DNA of 64,000 bases from Parvibaculum sp. (GTDB lineage: Bacteria > Pseudomonadota > Alphaproteobacteria > Parvibaculales > Parvibaculaceae): NCBI GenBank assembly GCA_030645235.1, contig JAUSMV010000030.1, positions 1,116,001 through 1,180,000 of the forward strand. The letters are read 5' to 3'. A model generated the notes under the pieces. That model made no database searches. It saw only the letters and a program-made list of their open reading frames with translations, and was not told the origin of the DNA. A program made the position numbers and the translations under genes. Shown piece by piece: positions 26,077-34,603 of this stretch. Position 1 is the stretch's first letter, and the number at the start of each line of letters is the position of its first letter.

Positions 26077-27681
26077 CTACTTATCGCTCGTGTTCTCCAA
26101 AGCGCGGCGCAGGCGTCGGATGACAACATTGCGCGCCTTGTTATCTGCCGCTTTTTCAAGTTCTTCGGCGATATCAAGCCACAACTTCGACAGATCATTA
26201 TGCCAATCAAATTTTCCGACATTGTCCGGTTGCAATCTGCGCGATACAGATTGTTCCCGCAAGACAGGCATGTCTGCTGTTAAATCAAAAACATCATCAA
26301 GCTTCGGCTCGATGATGCGTTCGTCGTTCCCTCTAAATGCAGCGAGTTCGGTATGCAGAGCGGCAAGTCCCTCTTCCTCAGCATGCACCAGAAACGTTGC
26401 GCGCTTGACCTCTCCGCGATTAGCCAACCATTTCAGTAGCGCCGGTCCGTCAGCGTGGCCGGAGTACATGTCGGTCTGACGGATGCGTGCCTGCACTTTG
26501 ATTTCTTCACCCTGAATACGCACCGACCGCGCACCATCCGCCAGAATTCGTCCGAGCGTTCCTTGTGCTTGGAAACCGGTCAGCAAAATCGTCGAATTTT
26601 CCCGCCATAAGTGGTTCTTCAGATGATGTCTTATACGGCCCGCATCGCACATGCCGCTAGCAGCAACAATAATGTGGTTCCCGCTAAACTGTTCGATGGC
26701 CATGCTCTCATCAGCCGTCACAGTCATTTTAAGTTGAGTGGTGAGCATGGCACTACGGAAATCGTCACCGTTCTCAAGATCGTCAGCATGATCAATGAAT
26801 ACTTCAGTCGCACGTATCGCCAACGGAGAGTCGAGAAATATCGGCACATCCGGTATCTGCTTTGCGCTTATCATTTCGACAAGATCCGCAACTAATTCCT
26901 GAGTTCGTTCGACTGCGAAAGCAGGCATCACCAACGTGCCACCCTTCTTTAATGCAGCACATACTTCTTCACTCAGCGCCTCTCTCCGCATCTCCGGCGT
27001 CAGAGGTGCGCGAACACGACCACCATATGTCGCCTCGCAAATAACATAGTCGAGATTGTCAGGTGAATCCGGTGCCGCATGGAACATTTGAGCACTGCTT
27101 CCAACATCACCCGAGAAAAGCAATCTCAAACTTCCCTTTTTCTCGCCGCTCATATCAATTTCGACTTCGATTGAAGCGGAACCAAGAATATGCCCCGCAT
27201 TCCAGTAGCGCGCCCTAATACCGCGAGCGGGTTCGAACCAGTTATCATAAAGAACAGATTTGAAGTTTTTGAGGCTCGCTTCAGCGTCTCTCGCCGTATA
27301 GATCGGTGTAACGGTCGCGCGACCACGATGAGCATTGCGCCGGTTAAGTTGCTCCACCTCGACTTCTTGTATGTGACCGGAGTCCGGTAACATACAACTC
27401 AAAAGATCAATCGTACCTTGCGTGGCATGAATTGGCCCATCAAAACCTTGCTTCACCAGCTTCGGCAGCAAACCGGAGTGATCGATATGCGCATGTGTCA
27501 ACAAAACAAAATTGATAGTGTGAGGATCGAAGGGAAAAGCGCCGTAATTTAACTCCTTCAGAGTTTTTGTTCCTTGAAACATACCGCAATCGACGAGGAA
27601 TTTTATGTCACCGACTTGCAGCAAATAACAAGAGCCCGTAACGGTATGTGCCGCACCGTGAACGGCCATGGAAACTCTCAC
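26077..27681 (-). CDS. Metallo-beta-lactamase fold beta-CASP nuclease (YSH1/RNA-processing exonuclease family)
   Basis: A 534-residue beta-CASP protein. The zinc motif LTHAHIDHSGLLPKL is near residue 62. Further marks are FSGDVGSSAQM, the beta-CASP segments PAFAVERTQELVADL, GFQAQGTLGRIL and VAASGMCDAGR, and a C-terminal MYSGHADGPALLKWL with the last metal His. It should cut RNA. The GTG at 27681 overlaps the PRPP synthase stop (GTGA), and an ATG at 27669 (MAVHGAAHTVTG) is also possible and closer to the usual family start. It is the last gene of a three-gene operon with phosphorylase and PRPP synthase. Confidence 0.9.
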   Translation of the reverse strand: MRVSMAVHGAAHTVTGSCYLLQVGDIKFLVDCGMFQGTKTLKELNYGAFPFDPHTINFVLLTHAHIDHSGLLPKLVKQGFDGPIHATQGTIDLLSCMLPDSGHIQEVEVEQLNRRNAHRGRATVTPIYTARDAEASLKNFKSVLYDNWFEPARGIRARYWNAGHILGSASIEVEIDMSGEKKGSLRLLFSGDVGSSAQMFHAAPDSPDNLDYVICEATYGGRVRAPLTPEMRREALSEEVCAALKKGGTLVMPAFAVERTQELVADLVEMISAKQIPDVPIFLDSPLAIRATEVFIDHADDLENGDDFRSAMLTTQLKMTVTADESMAIEQFSGNHIIVAASGMCDAGRIRHHLKNHLWRENSTILLTGFQAQGTLGRILADGARSVRIQGEEIKVQARIRQTDMYSGHADGPALLKWLANRGEVKRATFLVHAEEEGLAALHTELAAFRGNDERIIEPKLDDVFDLTADMPVLREQSVSRRLQPDNVGKFDWHNDLSKLWLDIAEELEKAADNKARNVVIRRLRRALENTSDK

Positions 27682-28577
27682 AGCTGGACTCCTATTTCCC
27701 GTTTCAGTGTTTCCGCAAGCAGAAAACTAAGACTGATAGCATTTGTCGTGTGCGGAACACTGTCTGTCGACCAAATTTCTTTTGCGCCAGCTTCTCTTAT
27801 TCGCCTTTCAGTTTCCGAATCAAAAAGGGCATGCGTGACGGTGACAAAAACTTCCCCCGCACCCGCTTTTTTCAAAACACCTATGGCTTCAATGACAGTT
27901 CCTCCGCTTGAAACAATATCATCAACCAGCAAGACCGCTGTGCCATTAAGTGCGCCGGAAGGAAATTCAATTTCTACACTATGGTCACCAAGGCGGCGTT
28001 TTACCCCCACGAGCGTCCGACAGCCAAGCAAGGTACCGAGCTGCTCAACCCACTGACCGGATTCGCAATCGGGCCCGGCGATGGTCACAGTGGAAGAAAT
28101 ACAACTTACCCTAATGAAATCAGCAATAGCAGGTGCCGCACTCAGGCTTTCGGCATCTATGCCAGGAAAAGCTTCTGACATCGTCTTCACACGGTGAAGA
28201 TGTGGGTCGACTGTCACTATTCTGTCGAACAAACTAGCCAGAAATTTTCCAATGGCTTGCTGTCCGACGGCTTCACCGGCGTGAAATGCTTTGTCCTGAC
28301 GCATGTAGCAAAGGTATGGCGCAATAAGAACGATGCGCTTTGCACCGTTTCGCCGCAATGCGTCTGCTGCCAGCAGGAGATTGATAAGCCGCTCATTTGG
28401 CTTGTCGAGCGGACAATAAATACAGACGCAAGACGTGGGTTTTGAAACGGTCACAAGCGATTCGTGGTCAGGAAATTGACGAACAAGAATTGGGGCAACT
28501 GAACAACCAAGGTGATGCGCAATCCGCTCCGCCTCACGTATTCCATGCTGAAAGGCATGCAGGAAAAAATCGCTCAT
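27678..28577 (-). CDS. Ribose-phosphate pyrophosphokinase (PRPP synthase), non-canonical short form
   Basis: A 299-residue PRPP synthase-family protein. It shows the ATP-binding [11 protein letters not shown] (~32-42), the catalytic-loop [18 protein letters not shown] (~88-105), the metal-binding VDPHLHR (~123), and the PRPP-loop [17 protein letters not shown] (~215-231). It is shorter than the ~315-residue housekeeping enzyme and nearer the archaeal-type forms. Its start overlaps the phosphorylase stop and its stop overlaps the nuclease start, each by 4 nt or less, so production is tightly coupled. It is likely a second, operon-specific enzyme beside a chromosomal prs. Confidence 0.88.
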   Translation of the reverse strand: MSDFFLHAFQHGIREAERIAHHLGCSVAPILVRQFPDHESLVTVSKPTSCVCIYCPLDKPNERLINLLLAADALRRNGAKRIVLIAPYLCYMRQDKAFHAGEAVGQQAIGKFLASLFDRIVTVDPHLHRVKTMSEAFPGIDAESLSAAPAIADFIRVSCISSTVTIAGPDCESGQWVEQLGTLLGCRTLVGVKRRLGDHSVEIEFPSGALNGTAVLLVDDIVSSGGTVIEAIGVLKKAGAGEVFVTVTHALFDSETERRIREAGAKEIWSTDSVPHTTNAISLSFLLAETLKREIGVQL

Positions 28578-30094
28578 TGGACAACACCTCCACCGGAGAG
28601 GCTTATGACGTCTATAGTAAATCCGTTCGCCTCTCTGGCTGCTGTCGTCGCAAGTTCGAAATGCGATGGCTCAGCCGCATAGATACGAAACAACGGCTCA
28701 CCTTGCTCGACCTTGTCTCCAGTCCGTTTTAACAGGTCAAGCCCAGCTCCGCGTGCAAGAGGGGCGCCCGCCAGGCGCGCCAACTGGGAGATACGCAAAC
28801 AATCAGCCGCAAGAACGACACCGCTCCTCGGCGCGAGGACATCAGCATGAAAAGCGCCAAGCGCGGGTACCACGCTGTTCCGTCCCTGTGCGTCGATGAT
28901 GCGATTCATCGCCGCCAACGCCGCACCACTGTCAAGAATCTCAACCGCGCGACCGTAGCCGGAGCCTCCACGCATGGCAGGATCTCTATCTATTAAGGCA
29001 CCCGCTAGCTGAAGCGATTTCTCGCGAAGATCACGCGGTGCAAATGGTTCATTTTGCAGAACAGCCATTACATCACGCGCTTCGAGTACCGGACCGACAC
29101 CACAACCGATCGGACTGCTGCCATCCGTAATGATGACTTCGACATTGATACCAATCTGATCGCTGACATATTCAAACAACTTTCGAAGTCTCAATGCCTC
29201 AGACGTGTTTCGTACCTTGGCGGTTGGCCCAACGGGCACATCAATAAGCAGATGCGTCGCCCCGGCGGCCAATTTTTTGGACATGATAGACGCCACCATT
29301 TGCTCGCGCGTATCAAGATTGAGGGGCCGTTCGACGCCAATAAGAATATCGTCCACTGGGGAGAGATTTACGTGGCCACCCCAAACAAGACACCCCTTGC
29401 AGGCATCCACGACCTCGCGCATTTGAGTTACGGAAAGGTCCACGTTCGCCAGAACCTCCATCGTATCGGCTGTGCCTGCCGGAGAAGTAATGGCACGCGA
29501 AGATGTCTTGGGAATGACGAGCCCATGGGCTGCGACGATGGGGACAACGATCATAGAAGTTCGATTGCCCGGTATACCGCCGATGCAGTGCTTGTCGACA
29601 ATTATCGGAGACGTCCATCGAATTTTCGTCCCCGCATTTGCCATAGCACAGGTCAGGTCGAGAAGTTCGCTACTGGTCATAAACCCCGCGCAACTAACAA
29701 GGAAAGCAGCGATCTCCATATCAGAGTATCGGTATCCGGCAATGTCTTGGACCACCTCTTCGATTTGCGCGCCAGTCAACGTCGCGCCGGCTATTTTCAA
29801 TCCGACGGAAGACAGACTCTGCGGGCGGCGAGCTGGCGCAATTGAAACCTCCGCCCCTTCTCTCAGACCCAAGCGACGAAAAGCCGGTTCAGTGAGCCCG
29901 ATTTGGTCGGGAGCAACAAACGAAGGATCTAGGGCAATATCAAGACTTGCAATCAGAACGCGATCACCATGTGTGATTTCAAGACGCTTGAATGCCTGAA
30001 ACGCCTCCGGGCGCAATGCTATACACGAAGCAGACAGAACCGCGACATTCTCGCGTAACGTGTCAAGAGGCACGCGCCTGATCCGCAGTTTCAT
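28574..30094 (-). CDS. Thymidine phosphorylase family, AMP phosphorylase-like long form
   Basis: A 506-residue pyrimidine-phosphorylase-fold enzyme. The length, including an extra ~90-residue N-terminal domain, matches archaeal AMP phosphorylases (about 503 residues), which split NMPs into base and ribose-1,5-bisphosphate, rather than the ~440-residue bacterial DeoA. Visible motifs are [20 protein letters not shown] (phosphate binding), [19 protein letters not shown] and the C-terminal [13 protein letters not shown]. It is the first gene of an operon with PRPP synthase and a beta-CASP nuclease. The NMP preference is an inference from length and context. Confidence 0.87.
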   Translation of the reverse strand: MKLRIRRVPLDTLRENVAVLSASCIALRPEAFQAFKRLEITHGDRVLIASLDIALDPSFVAPDQIGLTEPAFRRLGLREGAEVSIAPARRPQSLSSVGLKIAGATLTGAQIEEVVQDIAGYRYSDMEIAAFLVSCAGFMTSSELLDLTCAMANAGTKIRWTSPIIVDKHCIGGIPGNRTSMIVVPIVAAHGLVIPKTSSRAITSPAGTADTMEVLANVDLSVTQMREVVDACKGCLVWGGHVNLSPVDDILIGVERPLNLDTREQMVASIMSKKLAAGATHLLIDVPVGPTAKVRNTSEALRLRKLFEYVSDQIGINVEVIITDGSSPIGCGVGPVLEARDVMAVLQNEPFAPRDLREKSLQLAGALIDRDPAMRGGSGYGRAVEILDSGAALAAMNRIIDAQGRNSVVPALGAFHADVLAPRSGVVLAADCLRISQLARLAGAPLARGAGLDLLKRTGDKVEQGEPLFRIYAAEPSHFELATTAAREANGFTIDVISLSGGGVVQ

Positions 30095-30216
30095 CCGTCT
30101 TGCCTGTCCAAATGGGCGGTTGATGCTACCCGCTTCGTATTTACACTGTCTCGGTCTACGACGTTAGTTCCAAAGTAAGTAAAATACCGAGAACTAAACT
30201 CCTCAGAAATAGAGTA

Positions 30217-30230
30217 TTGCTTCCAATCAA
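30217..30230. promoter_or_regulatory. Probable FNR/FixK box
   Basis: TTGCTTCCAATCAA, a partial match to TTGAT-N4-ATCAA (TTG and ATCAA arms kept). Its centre is about 65 nt before the 30289 start and 130 nt before the divergent phosphorylase start, so either direction could be served. Confidence 0.55.
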
Positions 30231-30288
30231 AGCGGGCACAAACTATCAATGAGCTATAGGCATCCCCGCAAAACTTAAGGAGTGCAAC

Positions 30289-30684
30289 ATGACCCATTAC
30301 CACGCCGTCATCTGGATCGACCATCATGAAGCGCATGTTGTCGAGTTTGGACTCGACGGGCAGTCAATTGAGGTTATTCGGCCACGTAAGGCGATCAAGC
30401 ATTTGCATGCCAGATCGGGTAGCGCGTCGGGTTGGCGAGCAGTAGAAGATCCGGCCTATTTCGACGATGTTGCCAGCGCACTTGAGGGGGTTGGGGAAAT
30501 TCTAATCACGGGCCCAGCGGGCGCAAAGCTTGCTTTCTTCAAGCGTTTGCAAGCTAAACACGCAGCTCTCGCCGCCAAAGTCATCGGCGTAGAAACCGTC
30601 GATCATCCGACGGATGGTGAACTCGTCAACTTTGCAAAAAAATATTTTCATAAAGCGGAGAGAATGCTGCCGCAAATAGATTGA
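30289..30684 (+). CDS. Translational-machinery-like small protein (eRF1-type fold family)
   Basis: A 131-residue protein of the group usually labelled translational machinery protein in proteobacteria. It starts THYHAVIWIDHHEAHVVEFG, has a central EILITGPAGAKLAFFKRLQ and ends in VETVDHPTDGELVNFAKKYF. That layout resembles the central domain of eRF1/Pelota-like proteins, suggesting ribosome or RNA binding under stress. The function is not established. It has a good Shine-Dalgarno (AAGGAG) and a FixK-type box upstream, and stands with a universal stress protein and Hsp20 in the low-oxygen island. Confidence 0.75.
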   Translation: MTHYHAVIWIDHHEAHVVEFGLDGQSIEVIRPRKAIKHLHARSGSASGWRAVEDPAYFDDVASALEGVGEILITGPAGAKLAFFKRLQAKHAALAAKVIGVETVDHPTDGELVNFAKKYFHKAERMLPQID

Positions 30685-30690
30685 TGGCGG

Positions 30691-31062
30691 CTACGCTGCG
30701 AGGGGTTTCACCGAGACGATGCGGAAGGTGTGCATATCGCCATCGCGCTCGGTGATCGAAAGATAATTACCCTCTTGAATCACATGACTGGTAAGCTGAA
30801 ACAACGACTCTTCATCGCCTTCGGACTTCAGATCGTAGTCAACAAACCAACGCTGACCCTTGTGTCTCAGTAAACCGTGTTGCGGCGCTTCACCTTCCCA
30901 GAAGCGATGGACCAGACAATCTTTCGAATGTGCACTCCATAGTTTCGGATCAAGCATCATCGTTCCGTCCAAAGGAAAAATAAAATCATACCCGCGCGTA
31001 TTTGAACCGTCTGGAAATCCAGAATCCCGAGCAAGCGTCATACGAACACGATAAAGACTCAC
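30691..31062 (-). CDS. Conserved-looking hypothetical protein
   Basis: A 123-residue soluble protein without signal peptide or membrane segment, and I do not recognise a family. It has an evenly mixed composition with segments such as RGYDFIFPLDGTMMLDP and GNYLSITERDGDMHTFRIVSV, suggesting a small beta-rich fold. It converges on the translational-machinery-like gene with a 6-nt gap. Upstream lies a degenerate palindromic FNR-like site (31150-31163), so it may belong to the same stress regulon. Confidence 0.7.
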   Translation of the reverse strand: MSLYRVRMTLARDSGFPDGSNTRGYDFIFPLDGTMMLDPKLWSAHSKDCLVHRFWEGEAPQHGLLRHKGQRWFVDYDLKSEGDEESLFQLTSHVIQEGNYLSITERDGDMHTFRIVSVKPLAA

Positions 31063-31149
31063 TATTCCATTCCTTGTGAGACAGATTGACTTCAGTTCGG
31101 CTGCACCTCTGGCTGCAGTTTTGTCCGACTTTTTTTAATCTGACCAGAA

Positions 31150-31163
31150 TTGAGCTGGCTCAC
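31150..31163. promoter_or_regulatory. Degenerate FNR/FixK-like site
   Basis: TTGAGCTGGCTCAC keeps TTGA and TCA in FNR-box spacing and contains the palindrome TGAG-N4-CTCA. It lies about 90-100 nt before the minus-strand gene starting at 31062. Confidence 0.35.
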
Positions 31164-31189
31164 CATAGGTACAAACCCATAGTAAACAT

Positions 31190-31203
31190 GTGATTCTGAT
31201 CAA
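31190..31203. promoter_or_regulatory. FNR/FixK box upstream of the universal stress protein
   Basis: GTGATTCTGATCAA differs from TTGAT-N4-ATCAA at one arm position. It is about 100 nt upstream of the 31299 start, which would leave room for a 5' leader. Confidence 0.65.
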
Positions 31204-31298
31204 AGAATAGCTGTCGTGTTGGAGTAAGTATTTCATAACCTCGGCGTCAGCTCCATGATTCAAGACATCGCCAACGCAACGCGGCAAAGGATAATTTT

Positions 31299-32180
31299 AT
31301 GTTCAAATCCATATTTATTCCCACGACTGAATTTGAGAGTGGCCCGGCTGCGCTCGAAACTGCTCTTTTGGTCGCGCGCATCTTTGACGGCCATCTCGAT
31401 TGTGGACATGTCCATCCGGATCCTGCTCAAATTCTTACTGATGCTGCGGGCTTCGGCTTCGGCATGATGGCACCCGCCGGCTTCGTAGTCGGCGACATCG
31501 TTGCTGTCATTGAGGAAGGAGATCGCAAGCGCACGGAGAGGTCTAAGAAAATCTTCGACGCTTTTTGTAAGCGAGAAAACCTTGAACATGTCAATACGCC
31601 CCCCTGCCCGCACGCTCCGACCATAGCATGGCATGAATTTTCAGGCCGTGAGATCGACATCCTAACCTCACAAACGCGAGTTCATGATCTCACCGTCATG
31701 GGACATCCCTCGCTGGGGGAAGGTATGCCACGTGATATTGCCGGGGCCTTGCTCACTGGCGGCGGACGGCCACTGCTTCTTGCGCCTGAAAAAACGCCGT
31801 CTCAGATTGGTCAGACGATTGCTATTGCGTGGAAGGACTCACCCGAATGTGCCCGTGCGGTCGCTGCGGCGATGCCCTTTCTCGTCAGGGCCCGTCAGGT
31901 TGTTCTCCTCAGTATTGCGGAGCACGGAAAAGTTGCGATCGATTCCGTCGAAGCGCTCGCAAAAAACCTGCGCTGGCACAATATCAACATTCAGGTGCGA
32001 TACATGGCCAATGATTGCGGCACAGTGCAAGACACGATCATAAAAATGAGCAAGGACGAAAAGGCCGATATGTTGGTGATGGGTGGCTATGGGCATAGCC
32101 GTATGCGTGAATTCATTTTTGGCGGCGTCACCAGACGCATGCTTGCGGGCGTCGAGTTGCCGGTTTTTATGGTACATTGA
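31299..32180 (+). CDS. Universal stress protein, tandem UspA type
   Basis: A 293-residue cytoplasmic protein with two Usp-like halves. The first is at ~1-145 (KSIFIPTTEFESGPAALETALLVARIF). The second ends in the nucleotide-binding signature MLVMGGYGHSRMREFIFGGVTRRML near residue 265. Proteins of this type accompany low-oxygen regulons in alphaproteobacteria. It has a FixK-type box upstream. It ends 4 nt from the convergent stop of the L,D-transpeptidase gene. Confidence 0.9.
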   Translation: MFKSIFIPTTEFESGPAALETALLVARIFDGHLDCGHVHPDPAQILTDAAGFGFGMMAPAGFVVGDIVAVIEEGDRKRTERSKKIFDAFCKRENLEHVNTPPCPHAPTIAWHEFSGREIDILTSQTRVHDLTVMGHPSLGEGMPRDIAGALLTGGGRPLLLAPEKTPSQIGQTIAIAWKDSPECARAVAAAMPFLVRARQVVLLSIAEHGKVAIDSVEALAKNLRWHNINIQVRYMANDCGTVQDTIIKMSKDEKADMLVMGGYGHSRMREFIFGGVTRRMLAGVELPVFMVH

Positions 32181-32184
32181 ACGC

Positions 32185-32709
32185 TTAGGGGATAATTTCG
32201 ATCAGTGTACCATCATCCGCGGATTGCCAGATTTCTTCTACCGCTATGTTGCCGACAGAAATACAGCCATCCGTCCAGTCTACAAAAAAACGAACGGGGT
32301 CGGTCCGACCAAAATAGTCAGGCATGCCATGAATGAAAATGGCGCCGCCGGGATTTACCCCGCGTACACGGGCACGCACTATGTCCTCTTTACCGGGGTA
32401 AGATATGTGCAGGGCGCGATGATAGGGCGTTGCAGTAGTTCGCCAATCGATGATGTAAATCCCTTCCGGTGTCCGCCCGTCCCTTTTTTGCCGCTTAGGG
32501 CCAACGGGATGAGGGCCAAGCGCAATCGGATAGGAACGAATGACGATGCCCTTCGCCATCAAATCAAGTTGGCGTCCTGCCTTGTGAACAACGATACGAT
32601 CAGCCTTTTGCAATTTATCAGGATAGAGAGGTCCGGCAAGACACGGACCTTCCATACAGACTACAACTCCAAGAAACAGGAAGATCGTCGAGATGGATGT
32701 CGCCTTCAT
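32185..32709 (-). CDS. L,D-transpeptidase (YkuD domain), short exported form
   Basis: A 174-residue protein. A signal peptide (MKATSISTIFLFLGVVVC) precedes a compact YkuD domain with FIHGMPDYFG and the catalytic Cys in DWTDGCISVGN. These enzymes make 3-3 peptidoglycan crosslinks or attach lipoproteins to peptidoglycan in the periplasm. I use ATG 32709, because the longer open frame to 32817 has no signal-like start. Even so, its first codons overlap the start of the divergent L,D-transpeptidase gene by 17 nt. Confidence 0.87.
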   Translation of the reverse strand: MKATSISTIFLFLGVVVCMEGPCLAGPLYPDKLQKADRIVVHKAGRQLDLMAKGIVIRSYPIALGPHPVGPKRQKRDGRTPEGIYIIDWRTTATPYHRALHISYPGKEDIVRARVRGVNPGGAIFIHGMPDYFGRTDPVRFFVDWTDGCISVGNIAVEEIWQSADDGTLIEIIP

Positions 32710-33640
32710 ACGGGTGAATAGCTCATATCGTGACTTGATCGTCATCGCCACCATTGCTCTTGGCCTTGTCTTCTCACAACCGACATTGGCTGACGATCTT
32801 ATCGGCATGCAAACCACTTATGAAACGCGCGCAGAAGACACTTTGCCCGATATTGCCCGGCGCTTCGACCTCGGCTATGTCGAGATTAGAACGTCCAATC
32901 CGAACGTGGATCCTTGGCTCCCAGGCGCGGGTAATTGGCTCACCCTGCCTACGCAGCACATCCTACCACGCGCCACACGACGAGGGATCGTAATCAATCT
33001 TCCGGAACTTCGTCTTTACTATTTTCTGTCAGACAGGGAGGTCCTCACTTTTCCAATTGGCATAGGCAAGGAAGGCTACGAGACCCCGCTGGGATCCACC
33101 ACCATCAAGCGCAAGCGAATGCATCCAACTTGGGTGCCGACGGCATCGGCGCACGCTGAGACGCCGGGGCTCCCCGCGCAAGTCCCGCCTGGGCCCGACA
33201 ATCCGATGGGTGAACTTGCACTTTATCTGGGCTGGCCGGGCTATGCTATTCACGGCACTGACAAGCCATATAGTATCGGACGCCGCGACAGTCATGGTTG
33301 TATCCGACTTTACCCTCAGGATATAGACGCGCTATTCAGCACCGTACCGGTTGGAACGCCGGTGACGGTGGTAAATGAACCGGTGAAGGCGGGTTGGTCT
33401 GCTGGTGAACTCTATATAGAAGTGCACCCCTACGAAGGGGATGCAGATAATATCGAGATCGATGGAAAAGCTTCGACGCCTGTTACGATTGATGCTGACG
33501 ATATCATAACTACGGTTGCCGGGGACGCAGCAGAACGGGTCGATTGGGATGCCGTCGAGAAAGCCAAGAAAGAGCGAAAAGGCATTCCACTCAGAATTAC
33601 CTTGCCGTCCGGTCAGACATCGAATCTCAAACCCGATTAA
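32693..33640 (+). CDS. L,D-transpeptidase (ErfK/YbiS-like) with N-terminal LysM-like segment
   Basis: A 315-residue exported enzyme. A signal peptide (IVIATIALGLVFSQPTLAD) is followed by a LysM-like binding part at ~40-90 (YETRAEDTLPDIARRFDLGYVEI, PNVDPWLPGAG). The YkuD catalytic domain holds AIHGTDKPYSIG and the catalytic Cys in RRDSHGCIRLYPQD at about 197-210. The C-terminal ~70 residues are an acidic then Lys-rich extension. The layout is that of the E. coli ErfK/YbiS group, which attach Braun lipoprotein to peptidoglycan. A Shine-Dalgarno (AGGAAG) precedes the ATG. It diverges, with overlap, from a second L,D-transpeptidase. Confidence 0.9.
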   Translation: MDVAFIRVNSSYRDLIVIATIALGLVFSQPTLADDLIGMQTTYETRAEDTLPDIARRFDLGYVEIRTSNPNVDPWLPGAGNWLTLPTQHILPRATRRGIVINLPELRLYYFLSDREVLTFPIGIGKEGYETPLGSTTIKRKRMHPTWVPTASAHAETPGLPAQVPPGPDNPMGELALYLGWPGYAIHGTDKPYSIGRRDSHGCIRLYPQDIDALFSTVPVGTPVTVVNEPVKAGWSAGELYIEVHPYEGDADNIEIDGKASTPVTIDADDIITTVAGDAAERVDWDAVEKAKKERKGIPLRITLPSGQTSNLKPD

Positions 33641-33648
33641 AACGGCGG

Positions 33649-33679
33649 CAGGCCCGTCCCAGTATATGAGACGGGCCTG
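33649..33679. terminator. Hairpin between transpeptidase and lipoprotein genes
   Basis: A 10-bp perfect stem (CAGGCCCGTC / GACGGGCCTG) with an 11-nt loop lies between two convergent stops. There is no T-run, so it may act as a barrier or a weak terminator. Confidence 0.55.
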
Positions 33680-33693
33680 ACATGGCCTGCAAA

Positions 33694-33954
33694 TTACTTG
33701 CGCAATGAGCGTTGGAAGATGCGGTCTGCCTTCTCATTGGCGGCCTGCGCGCTTTCGGCAGCCTTATTAGCAGATTGGGTTGCCGCCTGCGAGGCGGCAA
33801 GGGCCTCCTGAGCGATTTGCTTCGCGTCGGCGGCATCCTGGACGGCCTGATTCAGTCTCGCCGCATCAGCGGCGTCGAGTTTCGTAGCACAGCCGCCGAG
33901 TAAAGTTGCACCAACGAGAATAGCCGGAAGAACGATATGCTTTAGTGATTTCAT
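33694..33954 (-). CDS. Lpp-like alanine-zipper outer-membrane lipoprotein
   Basis: An 86-residue lipoprotein. The lipobox is LLGGC (Cys near 23), followed by an Ala-rich heptad coiled coil to the end (AVQDAADAKQIAQEALAASQ and more) and a C-terminal RSLRK. Braun's lipoprotein has the same plan and is tied to peptidoglycan through a C-terminal Lys. I chose ATG 33954 over 33969 because the signal peptide starts there. Two L,D-transpeptidases, the enzymes that make this bond, are immediately next to it. It may be co-transcribed with hsp20, which lies 67 nt upstream. Confidence 0.85.
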   Translation of the reverse strand: MKSLKHIVLPAILVGATLLGGCATKLDAADAARLNQAVQDAADAKQIAQEALAASQAATQSANKAAESAQAANEKADRIFQRSLRK

Positions 33955-34021
33955 TTGTATCTCCTGCAAAGATGACGACGTCGCTACCGCAACGCCGATA
34001 CTTGGTAAAACATGACGGCGA

Positions 34022-34507
34022 TCAGCCCGCCGCGTTTACCGAAATCTTCTTCACCTGCGTCTTGGCTTCCGCCGGCTTTGAAATGGTGACCGAGAGCACG
34101 CCTTTTTTGAAATCGGCACGCACCTTTTCGGGATCAGCGCGGAAAGGCACGGAGACACTGCGCTTGAAAGCTCCCCACGACCGCTCGCGAAGGTGATAGT
34201 TGGCTTTCTTCTCTTCGTACTCGCGTTTCTTCTCGCCCCTGATCGTCAGCACATCATCAGCCAACGAAACTTCGACATCCTTTTCGTCCATGCCATGGAG
34301 TTCAGCCGTGACCGACAGTGCGTCGTCCGTTTCGGTGACGTCAATCTTCGTCGAGTGACTGAGATAACTGCCGATGTCAGCGTGCAGCCCGACGCCACGT
34401 GCGAAATCATCGAACAAATGGTCCATTTCACGTCTCAATCCGCGAAAGATTTCAAACTCACCATTACCAGATTTACGGGACAGGGATTTTTGCATAGACC
34501 AAGTCAT
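34022..34507 (-). CDS. Hsp20/alpha-crystallin family small heat-shock protein
   Basis: A 161-residue chaperone. The alpha-crystallin domain is at ~55-150, with SHSTKIDVTETDDALSVTAEL, LTIRGEKKREYEEKKANYHLRERSWGAFKRSVSVPF and the late GVLSVTISKP. It holds unfolded proteins under stress. I chose ATG 34507 because AGGAG lies 7 nt upstream, and the ATG at 34513 sits too close to that site. A perfect FixK box (34587-34600) lies 80 nt before the start, implying low-oxygen induction rather than only heat control. Confidence 0.92.
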   Translation of the reverse strand: MTWSMQKSLSRKSGNGEFEIFRGLRREMDHLFDDFARGVGLHADIGSYLSHSTKIDVTETDDALSVTAELHGMDEKDVEVSLADDVLTIRGEKKREYEEKKANYHLRERSWGAFKRSVSVPFRADPEKVRADFKKGVLSVTISKPAEAKTQVKKISVNAAG

Positions 34508-34586
34508 TGCCATTCTCCTCTGCTTGTGCCCGATTTCATCACGGGCTGTTTTAGTAAGCGGATCATTCCGAATGCGACGACACACC

Positions 34587-34600
34587 TTGATTGTGATCAA
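34587..34600. promoter_or_regulatory. Perfect FNR/FixK box upstream of hsp20
   Basis: TTGATTGTGATCAA is an exact match to TTGAT-N4-ATCAA. It lies between the stop of the fixK-like gene and the hsp20 start, and only hsp20 is a sensible target. Confidence 0.85.
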
Positions 34601-34603
34601 AAA

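Noticed and set aside
28574-30094. Plain bacterial thymidine phosphorylase (deoA)
   Set aside because: It is about 65 residues too long and has the extra N-terminal domain and spacing of archaeal AMP phosphorylases. Substrate testing is still needed.
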